Below are positions 39,869-49,902 of a stretch of DNA of 64,000 nucleotides, one piece after another. A program made the position numbers and the translations under genes. Within the stretch, counting starts at the first letter, position 1. Each line of letters starts with the position of its first letter. The notes under the pieces were generated by a model. The model saw nothing but the letters and a program-made list of their open reading frames with translations, did no database searches and was not told the DNA's origin. The stretch comes from Kaistia dalseonensis (GTDB lineage Bacteria > Pseudomonadota > Alphaproteobacteria > Rhizobiales > Kaistiaceae), in assembly GCF_030814715.1 (NCBI RefSeq), contig NZ_JAUSVO010000002.1, positions 1 through 64,000 on the forward strand. The letters are read 5' to 3'.

Positions 39869-40267
39869 ATGTCGAACGTTGACGCGAAGGTGAGCCGTCC
39901 GCTCTCTCCGCATTTGCAGGTCTATCGCTGGCCCATCACCATGACGATGTCGATCGTGCATCGTGTGACGGGCGTTGCGCTCTATTTCGGGACGCTCCTG
40001 CTCGCCTGGTGGGTGATCGCCGCGGCGTCCGGCCCGGGCGCCTTCGCTGTTGCCGATGCGGTGTTCGGCTCGTGGATCGGTCGCCTCGTCCTCTTCGGCT
40101 ACACCTGGGCTCTGGTTCATCACCTGCTCGGCGGGCTTCGCCATTTCATCTGGGATGTCGGCGCCGGTTTCTCCAAGACCGCGCGCGATCGTATCGCATG
40201 GGCCAACATCATCGGCTCGGTGGCCTTGACGATTCTGCTTTGGGCCATTGGCCTCGCCATCCGCTGA
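39869..40267 (+). CDS. sdhC: Succinate dehydrogenase cytochrome b556 subunit
   Basis: A 132-residue membrane anchor of complex II with three transmembrane helices. The N-terminus RPLSPHLQVYRWPITMTMSIVHRVTGVALYFG holds the quinone-site and heme-region residues (S and R of SIxHRxTG), and the heme ligand His is in WALVHHLLGGLRHFIWD. ATG 39869 is preferred over 39854, since an AGGA site lies between them. First gene of sdhCDA-(DUF3052)-sdhB. Confidence 0.95.
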   Translation: MSNVDAKVSRPLSPHLQVYRWPITMTMSIVHRVTGVALYFGTLLLAWWVIAAASGPGAFAVADAVFGSWIGRLVLFGYTWALVHHLLGGLRHFIWDVGAGFSKTARDRIAWANIIGSVALTILLWAIGLAIR

Positions 40268-40278
40268 GGAGCAACGTC

Positions 40279-40656
40279 ATGTCGATGCGCACTCCCCTCG
40301 CCAAAGTCCGCGGCCTCGGCTCGGCCAAGGAAGGCACGAGCCAATTCTGGCATCAGCGCCTGACGGCCGTTGCTCTAGCAATCCTGTTGTCCGGCTTCAT
40401 CATCCTCGTGATCGCGATCGCCGGCCGGCCTTACGAGCAGGTGATCGCAGTCCTCGGCAATCCTTTCGTCAGCCTGCTTCTGGTCCTGATGATCGGCGCT
40501 GGTGTCTGGCACATGAAGATCGGCATGCAGGAAATCATCGAGGATTACCTGCATGGCGGCATCAAGCTGATTGCCGTGATCGCCAATAACTTCTTCTCGG
40601 TCGCAGTCGGTCTCGCCACTGCGCTCGCCCTTCTCAAGCTCAGCTTCGGAGGCTGA
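40279..40656 (+). CDS. sdhD: Succinate dehydrogenase hydrophobic membrane anchor subunit
   Basis: A 125-residue anchor with three transmembrane helices. The sequence [33 protein letters not shown] is the usual alphaproteobacterial SdhD start, and the heme/quinone region is in [20 protein letters not shown] (His and the Asp-Tyr pair). GAGGAG precedes the ATG. Spacing to sdhC is 11 bases and to sdhA one base. Confidence 0.95.
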   Translation: MSMRTPLAKVRGLGSAKEGTSQFWHQRLTAVALAILLSGFIILVIAIAGRPYEQVIAVLGNPFVSLLLVLMIGAGVWHMKIGMQEIIEDYLHGGIKLIAVIANNFFSVAVGLATALALLKLSFGG

Positions 40657-40657
40657 C

Positions 40658-42481
40658 ATGGCGGAAGCCAATGGCAGCGCGCCGGCCGTGAATGGCCGCG
40701 CCTATCAGTTCATCGACCATACCTTTGACGTCGTCGTCGTCGGCGCCGGCGGCGCAGGCCTTCGCGCAGCGCTCGGCGCGAGCGAGGGCGGGCTGAAGAC
40801 GGCCTGTATCACCAAGGTTTTCCCTACCCGCTCGCACACTGTGGCTGCGCAGGGCGGCATCTCGGCCGCGCTCGGCAATATGGGCGAGGACGACTGGCGC
40901 TTCCACATGTACGACACCGTCAAGGGGTCGGACTGGCTGGGCGATCAGGACGCGATCGAATATCTCGTCCGCAACGCACCCGCTGCCGTCTATGAGCTCG
41001 AGCATTTCGGCGTGCCGTTCTCGCGCACCGAAGAGGGCAAGATCTACCAGCGCCCCTTCGGCGGCATGACCACCCATTACGGCAAGGGTCGCGCCCAGCG
41101 CACCTGTGCCGCCGCCGACCGCACCGGCCACGCCATCCTGCACACGCTCTATGGCCAGTCGCTGCGGCATGCGTGCGAGTTCTTCATCGAATATTTCGCC
41201 ATCGACCTGATCATGGAAGATGGCGCCTGTGTCGGCGTCGTCGCGCTTTGCATGGATGACGGCACGATCCATCGCTTCCGCGCCAAGAAGACGATCCTGG
41301 CGACTGGCGGCTATGGCCGCGCCTATTTCTCCGCCACCTCGGCCCATACCTGCACCGGCGACGGCGGCGGCATGGTGCTGCGAGCCGGCCTGCCGCTGCA
41401 GGACATGGAGTTCGTGCAGTTCCACCCGACCGGCATCTATGGCGCGGGCTGCCTCATCACCGAGGGTGCACGCGGCGAAGGCGGCTATCTCACCAATTCC
41501 GAGGGCGAGCGCTTCATGGAGCGCTATGCACCCTCCGCCAAGGACCTGGCGTCGCGCGATGTCGTCTCGCGCGCCATGACGATGGAGATCCGCGAAGGTC
41601 GCGGCGTGGGCAAGCTCAAGGACCACATCTTCATCCACCTCGACCATCTCGACCCGGCACTGCTGCATGAGCGCCTGCCGGGAATTTCCGAGAGCGCCAA
41701 GATCTTCGCCGGTGTCGACGTCACCAAGGAGCCGATCCCGGTCCTTCCGACGGTCCATTACAACATGGGCGGCATCCCGACGAACTATCACGGCGAGGTG
41801 CTGACCAAGGTCCATGGCGACCCGGACAAGATCGTGCCCGGCCTGATGGCTGTCGGCGAAGCGGCTTGCGTTTCGGTCCATGGCGCGAACCGCCTGGGCT
41901 CGAACTCGCTGACCGATCTGGTGGTCTTCGGACGCGCGGCGGCGTTGCGCGCCGTCGAGACGATCGACAAGGGCGAAAAGCAGCGCGAGCTTGCGGCCAA
42001 TGCCGGCGACGCCGCGATGGCCCGGTTCGATCGTCTGCGCTACGCCAATGGCTCGAGCTCGACCGCCGAGCTTCGCGGCCGGATGCAGAAGGTCATGCAG
42101 TCGAACTGCGCGGTCTTCCGCACGGGCGACGTGCTGGAAGAGGGCCACACGTTGATCCACGACGTCTGGCAGGGTGCATCCGACATTCGCGTGACGGATC
42201 GTTCGCTGGTTTGGAACTCGGACCTGATCGAATCGCTCGAATTCGAGAACCTGATCGTCCAGGCGGTCGTGACGATGGATTCGGCGCTGAACCGGCAGGA
42301 ATCGCGCGGTGCACACGCCCGCGAAGACTTCCCGAACCGCGACGACGTCAACTGGATGAAGCATTCGCTCGCTTCCATCGACGCCGACAAGAAGACTGTG
42401 ACGCTCGACGACCGGCCGGTGCACACCTACACGATGTCGAACGACATCGCCTATATCGAGCCCAAGGCTCGCGTGTACTGA
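40658..42481 (+). CDS. sdhA: Succinate dehydrogenase flavoprotein subunit
   Basis: A 607-residue catalytic subunit that oxidises succinate to fumarate. [21 protein letters not shown] binds FAD, and the FAD-attaching His lies in [19 protein letters not shown]. Active-site residues are in HPTGIYGAG and [20 protein letters not shown], and the C-terminal FAD part is in [32 protein letters not shown]. The length is normal and nothing is missing. Confidence 0.98.
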   Translation: MAEANGSAPAVNGRAYQFIDHTFDVVVVGAGGAGLRAALGASEGGLKTACITKVFPTRSHTVAAQGGISAALGNMGEDDWRFHMYDTVKGSDWLGDQDAIEYLVRNAPAAVYELEHFGVPFSRTEEGKIYQRPFGGMTTHYGKGRAQRTCAAADRTGHAILHTLYGQSLRHACEFFIEYFAIDLIMEDGACVGVVALCMDDGTIHRFRAKKTILATGGYGRAYFSATSAHTCTGDGGGMVLRAGLPLQDMEFVQFHPTGIYGAGCLITEGARGEGGYLTNSEGERFMERYAPSAKDLASRDVVSRAMTMEIREGRGVGKLKDHIFIHLDHLDPALLHERLPGISESAKIFAGVDVTKEPIPVLPTVHYNMGGIPTNYHGEVLTKVHGDPDKIVPGLMAVGEAACVSVHGANRLGSNSLTDLVVFGRAAALRAVETIDKGEKQRELAANAGDAAMARFDRLRYANGSSSTAELRGRMQKVMQSNCAVFRTGDVLEEGHTLIHDVWQGASDIRVTDRSLVWNSDLIESLEFENLIVQAVVTMDSALNRQESRGAHAREDFPNRDDVNWMKHSLASIDADKKTVTLDDRPVHTYTMSNDIAYIEPKARVY

Positions 42482-42489
42482 GAACGACG

Positions 42490-42942
42490 ATGACGACCGC
42501 ACCCCTCCCCCAGTCTGGCTATTCGGGACGATCTCTTCCTGAAAAGCTTGGCTTCAAGCCGGGCATGGCGGTCGCTTTCATCGGCTTGCCGGCCGAACTC
42601 ACGGGCCTCGCCGATTGCGTGACGTTCAAGTCGGTGACACGAACGGCCGACTGGGCGGAACCGATCGGCCCGAGCCAGTCGCTCGACGCGATCCATGCTT
42701 TCACCAAAAGCACGGCTGAAATCGTGACCGGCTTGCCGCTCCTTCAGGACGCGATCAAGCGCGACGGAATGGTCTGGGTCTCCTGGCCGAAAAAGGCCTC
42801 GAAGGTTCCGACCGACGTCACCGAGGATGCGGTCCGCAATGCGGCGCTCGATCTCGACCTCGTCGACATCAAGGTCGCCGCGATCGATGCGGTCTGGTCC
42901 GGACTGAAATTGATGATCCGCAAGGATCGACGCTCCCAATGA
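42490..42942 (+). CDS. DUF3052 family protein inside the sdh operon
   Basis: A 150-residue soluble protein resembling the DUF3052 family. It has a GYSGRSLPEKLGFKPGMAVAFIGLP start, a KSVTRTADWAE...LDAIHAFTKSTAEIVTGLPLLQDAIKRDGMVWVSWPKKASKVPTDVTEDAVRNAAL core, and a DIKVAAIDAVWSGLKLMIRK end. The function is unknown. It lies eight bases after sdhA and 20 before sdhB on the same strand, so it is certainly cotranscribed, although the usual order is sdhA directly followed by sdhB. It could assist complex II or be an unrelated insertion. Confidence 0.85.
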   Translation: MTTAPLPQSGYSGRSLPEKLGFKPGMAVAFIGLPAELTGLADCVTFKSVTRTADWAEPIGPSQSLDAIHAFTKSTAEIVTGLPLLQDAIKRDGMVWVSWPKKASKVPTDVTEDAVRNAALDLDLVDIKVAAIDAVWSGLKLMIRKDRRSQ

Positions 42943-42962
42943 AGACGCCTTAAAGGACGATC

Positions 42963-43742
42963 ATGGTCCAGCTCACGCTCCCGAAGAATTCGCAAATCAA
43001 GGAAGGCAAGGCTTGGCCGCGTCCGGCCGGTGCCAACAACGTCCGCGAATTCCGCATCTATCGCTGGTCGCCCGATGATGGGCAGAACCCGCATGTCGAC
43101 AGCTATTTCGTTGATCTCGACGACTGCGGCCCGATGATCCTGGACGCGCTGATCAAGATCAAGAACGAGGTCGACCCGACACTGACGTTCCGCCGCTCCT
43201 GTCGCGAAGGCATTTGCGGCTCCTGCGCGATGAATATTGACGGTTCCAACACGCTCGCCTGCACCAAGGGCATCGAGGACGTGAAGGGCCCGGTCAAGAT
43301 CTACCCGCTGCCGCATATGGAGGTCATCAAGGACCTCGTGCCGGACCTGACCAATTTCTACGCCCAGCACCGTTCGATCGAGCCCTGGCTCAAGACGGCG
43401 ACGCCGGAGCCGGAGAAGGAATGGCTGCAGAGCCATGGCGATCGCGAGAAGCTCGATGGGCTCTATGAGTGCATTCTCTGCGCCTGCTGCTCGACCTCGT
43501 GTCCGAGCTATTGGTGGAATGGCGACCGCTATCTCGGTCCTGCCGTGCTGCTGCAGGCCTATCGCTGGCTGATCGACAGCCGTGACGAAGCGACCGGCGA
43601 ACGGCTCGACAATCTCGAGGATCCGTTCCGCCTCTATCGCTGCCACACCATCATGAACTGCGCGCAGACCTGCCCGAAGGGCCTCAACCCCGCCAAGGCG
43701 ATTGCCGAGATCAAGAAGATGATGGTCGAGCGCCGCGTCTGA
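42963..43742 (+). CDS. sdhB: Succinate dehydrogenase iron-sulfur subunit
   Basis: A 259-residue subunit that passes electrons from FAD to quinone. The [2Fe-2S] ligands are in [15 protein letters not shown]...LAC, the [4Fe-4S] in [16 protein letters not shown], and the [3Fe-4S] in [15 protein letters not shown]. It is complete. A terminator hairpin follows 27 bases later. Confidence 0.98.
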   Translation: MVQLTLPKNSQIKEGKAWPRPAGANNVREFRIYRWSPDDGQNPHVDSYFVDLDDCGPMILDALIKIKNEVDPTLTFRRSCREGICGSCAMNIDGSNTLACTKGIEDVKGPVKIYPLPHMEVIKDLVPDLTNFYAQHRSIEPWLKTATPEPEKEWLQSHGDREKLDGLYECILCACCSTSCPSYWWNGDRYLGPAVLLQAYRWLIDSRDEATGERLDNLEDPFRLYRCHTIMNCAQTCPKGLNPAKAIAEIKKMMVERRV

Positions 43743-43769
43743 CGCGCCCTGATTTTTGCCAGACTCGAG

Positions 43770-43801
43770 CGGCGCGGAACCAATCCGCGCCGTTCCCGTT
43801 T
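43770..43801 (+). terminator. Terminator of the sdh operon
   Basis: Perfect 9-bp stem CGGCGCGGA / TCCGCGCCG (43770-43778 and 43784-43792) with an ACCAA loop, followed by TTCCCGTTT. Confidence 0.65.
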
Positions 43802-43834
43802 CCAGCACATCGCGGAAAATGGGAGATTGGCATC

Positions 43835-44017
43835 ATGACCATCAACCAGGACCAACCCTGCTGGAGCGTTGAAGCCGTCCAGCGTCTGCGTGAACTGGCG
43901 AATGCCAGATTGCCGCCGGAGATCATCAGCGCGGCCATGCACATCCCCGTGATCGATATTCGACGCAAGGCAGCAGAACTCGGTGTCTCGCTCGAGATCG
44001 ACCGCGCGACCAACTGA
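43835..44017 (+). CDS. Small hypothetical protein, possible helix-turn-helix
   Basis: A 60-residue protein that I do not recognise. It reads like a short DNA-binding helix-turn-helix: CWSVEAVQRLRELANARLPPEIISAAMHIPVIDIRRKAAELGV has the W-x-x-E-x-V-x-x-L-R start and the ARLPPEIISAAM...RRKAAELG pattern seen in GcrA- and SANT-like small proteins. GGGAG lies nine to ten bases before ATG 43835. It follows the sdh terminator and is probably transcribed separately. Confidence 0.6.
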   Translation: MTINQDQPCWSVEAVQRLRELANARLPPEIISAAMHIPVIDIRRKAAELGVSLEIDRATN

Positions 44018-44096
44018 CCCGGCCTGCCCTACCCTCTGGTCATCCGCGCGTCGATCGGCATAGGCTGATGCAATCGCAGCGCGCGGAGTGAAGCAG

Positions 44097-44483
44097 ATGG
44101 CGATTTTCGATCATGTCGGGATAGCGGTGAGCGACTACTACGCATCGCTCGGCTTCTATGAAAAGGCCCTCGCGCCGCTCGGGATCAAGCTCGTGATGCG
44201 GATGCCTGCGGAGATCGGGCAGGCCGGCGCCGGCTTCGGCGAAACGCTGAAGCCGGAATTCTGGATCTGGGAAGGCGGCCGAACCCGCCCGCATGTTCAC
44301 ATCGCCTTCACCGCACCCGATCGCGCCACCGTCGATGCCTTCTACGCTGCCGCGATCGCGGCCGGGGCGACCGATAACGGCCCGCCCGGCGTCCGCGCGC
44401 ATTACCATGCCAACTACTATGCCGCCTTCGTCCTCGATCCGGACGGACACAATATCGAGGCGGTGTGTCACCAAGCTGCATGA
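44097..44483 (+). CDS. VOC family protein (glyoxalase/bleomycin resistance-like)
   Basis: A 128-residue protein with the betaalphabetabetabeta fold of the VOC superfamily: FDHVGIAVSDYYASLGFYEKAL at the start (metal His), PHVHIAFTAPDRATVDAFY in the middle and YYAAFVLDPDGHNIEAVCH at the end (metal Glu). These often bind a metal and act on small electrophiles or aromatics, or are dimerising binding proteins. GGAG lies eight bases before ATG 44097, better than GTG 44088. Confidence 0.9.
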   Translation: MAIFDHVGIAVSDYYASLGFYEKALAPLGIKLVMRMPAEIGQAGAGFGETLKPEFWIWEGGRTRPHVHIAFTAPDRATVDAFYAAAIAAGATDNGPPGVRAHYHANYYAAFVLDPDGHNIEAVCHQAA

Positions 44484-44753
44484 GCCCGCCAAAATCCGCC
44501 CGACCCCTACGATACAAGGCTTGTCCATCCCGGCGAGATGCCTTATTGCGCGCACCAAGCATGTCGACGGATCTGGCGTGACGGCGCTTCCTCGAAACTC
44601 CTTGGCCGATAGGGCGATGAGTCGCGGCGAAGCCTCGGGCACGGGCAAGGCTCTGGGTGTTGCGGTCTTGAGCTTTGGCTCATCCCTGCCTCAAAGCGGC
44701 TCGATTGTGATTTTAGCATGCCGCGAGCGGGGTTTTCGATAATGGAGTCACTC

Positions 44754-45362
44754 ATGCGCCTCAGCCGACTTGCGCCGATGGCACTTGCTCTCGCATTGGC
44801 CGGCTGCGGTTCCTTTGGCGCGGTGGGCCTCGGCCCGATGGAACAATCGCGTCCGCCGGAAAGCGATACGCTCCCGCCTGTCGCATCCGCTCCGATCGAG
44901 AAGACGACCCTTCCGCCTCCGCCCGGCGTGACCGCAACGACCGCGCCGAATTCTGCTCCGCTTCCGCCCACGACCGATGCCAACGGCCAGCCCCTGCCCG
45001 GCACGCCGACGGCACCCGGGGCGACCACGACCGCCGCGGCGCCTCCCGTGTCGACCGGGCCCAGCACCGCATCGGGCGCCGAACTCGGCCGCACCGATCT
45101 GCTCGGCGGCTGGACGCTGACTTCGGGCTCCGAGAGCTGCCAGCTGTTCATGACGCTGACGAGCTGGACCGGCGGATATCGCGCCTCGACGCGAGGCTGC
45201 CAGTCGCCGACCTTGAAGTCGATCTCTGCCTGGAGCCTTTCGGGCAGCAATGTCGTGCTTTCCGGCAATGGCGGGGCGCCCGTCGCCAATCTGTCGTCGG
45301 CTGGTGGTAACCGCTTCAACGGTCAGACGACGTCATCACAACCCGTCTCCTTCTACCGCTAA
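44754..45362 (+). CDS. AprI/Inh-type metalloprotease inhibitor lipoprotein (Omp19-like)
   Basis: A 202-residue lipoprotein. MRLSRLAPMALALALAGCGSFG gives a lipobox with Cys near residue 18. A long Pro/Thr/Ala-rich linker (about 25-100) precedes a C-terminal beta-barrel inhibitor domain, LLGGWTLTSGSESCQLFMTLTSWTGGYRASTRGCQSPTLKSISAWSLSGSNVVLSG, with the two Cys of the family. Brucella Omp19 is a protease inhibitor of this type. GGAG seven bases upstream fixes ATG 44754 against ATG 44742. Confidence 0.85.
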   Translation: MRLSRLAPMALALALAGCGSFGAVGLGPMEQSRPPESDTLPPVASAPIEKTTLPPPPGVTATTAPNSAPLPPTTDANGQPLPGTPTAPGATTTAAAPPVSTGPSTASGAELGRTDLLGGWTLTSGSESCQLFMTLTSWTGGYRASTRGCQSPTLKSISAWSLSGSNVVLSGNGGAPVANLSSAGGNRFNGQTTSSQPVSFYR

Positions 45363-45392
45363 GGATCGGGACGAGGCAGGGAGATCGGTCGG

Positions 45393-46559
45393 ATGAGCGA
45401 GGGCCTTCCGGTCGCCTCCCGTGTTACCGACGGCTATGACGAACTCGTCCGCAAGGGCGCGATCGAGGACGATCCGGCACAGCGCGCCCTGGTCGCCAAG
45501 CTCGACGGCCTGAACCAGCGCGTCGCAGCCGGCCGGCTCGCCAACAAGTCGAGCGCACTCGGCTGGCTCTTCGGCCGCCGCGCCAGCGCCGCCGATCATG
45601 TCCGTGGTCTCTACATCTATGGCGATGTCGGCCGCGGCAAGACCATGCTGATGGACCTCTTCTTCGAGCGCGCCGCGACGGAGAAGAAGCGCCGCGCCCA
45701 TTTCAACGACTTCATGGCCGACGTGCACGCGCGCGTGTTCAAGGCGCGCGAGGCGATCAAGTCGGGCGCGCTCAAGAACCCCGACCCGATCCCACCCGTC
45801 GCCGCCGATATCGCCGCCGACGCCCAGCTCCTCTGCTTTGACGAATTCACCGTCACCGACATTGCCGATGCGATGATCCTGGGCCGGCTCTTTACCCAGC
45901 TCTTCGCCAAAGGCGTCGTGATGGTCGCGACCTCGAATGTCGCCCCCGACGATCTCTACCGCGACGGCATTAATCGCAGCCACTTCCTCCCCTTCATCCA
46001 TCTGCTGAAGGAGCGCGAGGAGATCATCCATCTCGGAGCGCGCACGGATTTCCGCCAGGAGAAGACCGATCGCGCCGCGATCTACCTGACCCCCCTCGGT
46101 CCCGAGGCCGACGCAGCCCTCGATGCCGCGTGGCTCCGCCTGACCGGCACGAGGAGAGGCCCTTCGTCGACGCTGACGGTGCTCGGACGCGAGGTGACCG
46201 TGCCGCAATCCGCGCGCGGCGTCGCCCGTTTCACCTTCGACGATCTCTGCGCGAAGCCGCTCGGCGCCAGCGACTATCTCGCCATCGCCCACAGCTTCGA
46301 CACGGTGATCCTGGATCACGTTCCGGTGATGGGGGAAGCCAATCGCAACGAGGCCAAACGCTTCATCACGCTGATCGACGCGCTTTATGACGGGCACGTC
46401 AAGCTGATCGTGTCGGCCGCTGCGGAGCCGGAAGGGCTCTATGGCGCTGAAAGCGGCACCGAGGCGTTCGAGTTTGCCCGCACCGCATCCAGACTGGTGG
46501 AAATGCGATCGCACGACTATCTCAAGCTACCGCATCGCGGATTTATCGCGGAGACATGA
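45393..46559 (+). CDS. zapE: Cell division protein ZapE (AFG1-like ATPase)
   Basis: A 388-residue AAA+-like ATPase. Walker A is in LYIYGDVGRGKTMLMDLF, Walker B in LLCFDEFTVTDIADAMILGRLF, and the family segment HFNDFMADVHARVF follows. In E. coli ZapE modulates FtsZ rings under stress; in mitochondria the homologue acts in protein quality control. It lies just upstream of mdh, a conserved alphaproteobacterial arrangement. Its stop is one base before a palindrome. Confidence 0.93.
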   Translation: MSEGLPVASRVTDGYDELVRKGAIEDDPAQRALVAKLDGLNQRVAAGRLANKSSALGWLFGRRASAADHVRGLYIYGDVGRGKTMLMDLFFERAATEKKRRAHFNDFMADVHARVFKAREAIKSGALKNPDPIPPVAADIAADAQLLCFDEFTVTDIADAMILGRLFTQLFAKGVVMVATSNVAPDDLYRDGINRSHFLPFIHLLKEREEIIHLGARTDFRQEKTDRAAIYLTPLGPEADAALDAAWLRLTGTRRGPSSTLTVLGREVTVPQSARGVARFTFDDLCAKPLGASDYLAIAHSFDTVILDHVPVMGEANRNEAKRFITLIDALYDGHVKLIVSAAAEPEGLYGAESGTEAFEFARTASRLVEMRSHDYLKLPHRGFIAET

Positions 46560-46560
46560 C

Positions 46561-46572
46561 GTTTACGTAAAC
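46561..46572. promoter_or_regulatory. 12-bp palindrome after zapE, distal mdh site
   Basis: GTTTACGTAAAC is perfectly symmetrical over 12 bases and contains the same TTACGT half-site as the sdhC palindrome. It lies about 145 bases upstream of the mdh ATG. Confidence 0.45.
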
Positions 46573-46590
46573 TGCGGATAAATATTATGA

Positions 46591-47682
<1,092 letters not shown>

Positions 47683-47712
47683 TTTAAGACCCCAGCCCCA
47701 AAGGCGGTACTC

Positions 47713-48911
<1,199 letters not shown>

Positions 48912-48912
<1 letters not shown>

Positions 48913-49796
48913 TGTCCATCCTGATCGACAAGAATACCAAGCTCATCACGCAGGGCTTCACCGGCAAGAACGGCACGTTCCACTCCGAGCAGGCCATCGC
49001 CTTCGGCACCAAGGTCGTCGGCGGTACGTCGCCCGGCAAGGGCGGCTCGACCCATCTCGGCCTGCCGGTGTTCGATACCGTTGCCGAAGCCCGCGAAGCG
49101 ACCGGCGCCGACGCGTCGGTGATCTACGTCCCGCCGCCCGGCGCCGCCGACGCGATCTGCGAGGCGATCGACGCCGAGATCCCGCTCATCGTCTGCATCA
49201 CCGAGGGCATTCCCGTCCTCGACATGGTGAAGGTGAAGCGCGCGCTGTCGGGCTCGAAGTCGCGCCTGATCGGGCCGAACTGCCCCGGTATCGTCACGGC
49301 CGGGCAATCGAAGATCGGCATCATGCCGGCGAATATCTTCAAGACCGGATCCGTCGGCATCGTTTCGCGCTCTGGCACGTTGACCTATGAGGCTGTCTTC
49401 CAGACCTCGAACGAAGGTCTCGGCCAGACGACTGCGGTCGGTATTGGTGGTGATCCTGTCAAGGGAACCGAATTCATCGACGTTTTGGAAATGTTCCTGG
49501 CCGATGATGCTACGCAGTCGATCGTCATGATCGGCGAAATCGGCGGATCGGCTGAGGAAGACGCGGCACAGTTCTTGAAGGACGAAGCCAAGCGTGGCCG
49601 CAAGAAGCCGATGGTCGGGTTCATCGCCGGCCGCACGGCACCTCCGGGACGTCGCATGGGCCATGCCGGTGCGATCATCTCGGGCGGCAAGGGCGGCGCC
49701 GAGGACAAGATCGCGGCGATGGAAGCTGCGGGGATAAGGGTTTCGCCTTCGCCCGCTCGCCTTGGAAAGACCTTGGTTGAGGTCTTGAAGGGATAG
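48912..49796 (+). CDS. sucD: Succinyl-CoA synthetase (ADP-forming) subunit alpha
   Basis: A 294-residue subunit. The start [29 protein letters not shown] and [12 protein letters not shown]-like [20 protein letters not shown] region bind CoA; the phosphohistidine is in [22 protein letters not shown]. The second half (about 49,430 on) uses many T-ending and rarer codons (GGT ATT GGT GGT GAT CCT, ATA AGG GTT), unlike the first half and the neighbours, though the protein is intact. Confidence 0.97.
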
Positions 49797-49805
49797 ACTG
49801 GAAGG

Positions 49806-49829
49806 CCGACATTCGGGGGCGAATGTCGG
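49806..49829 (+). terminator. Hairpin in the sucD-sucA gap
   Basis: Perfect 10-bp stem CCGACATTCG / CGAATGTCGG with a GGGG loop. No T-tract follows, so it may limit rather than end transcription or protect the 3' end of the upstream message. Confidence 0.45.
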
Positions 49830-49902
49830 AGACATTATCGGGTGCGCGGCGAGGGCGCCGCGCGGATCAAGGAGAGAGGGGCGACGTGCTCCTCGCATCA
49901 CC

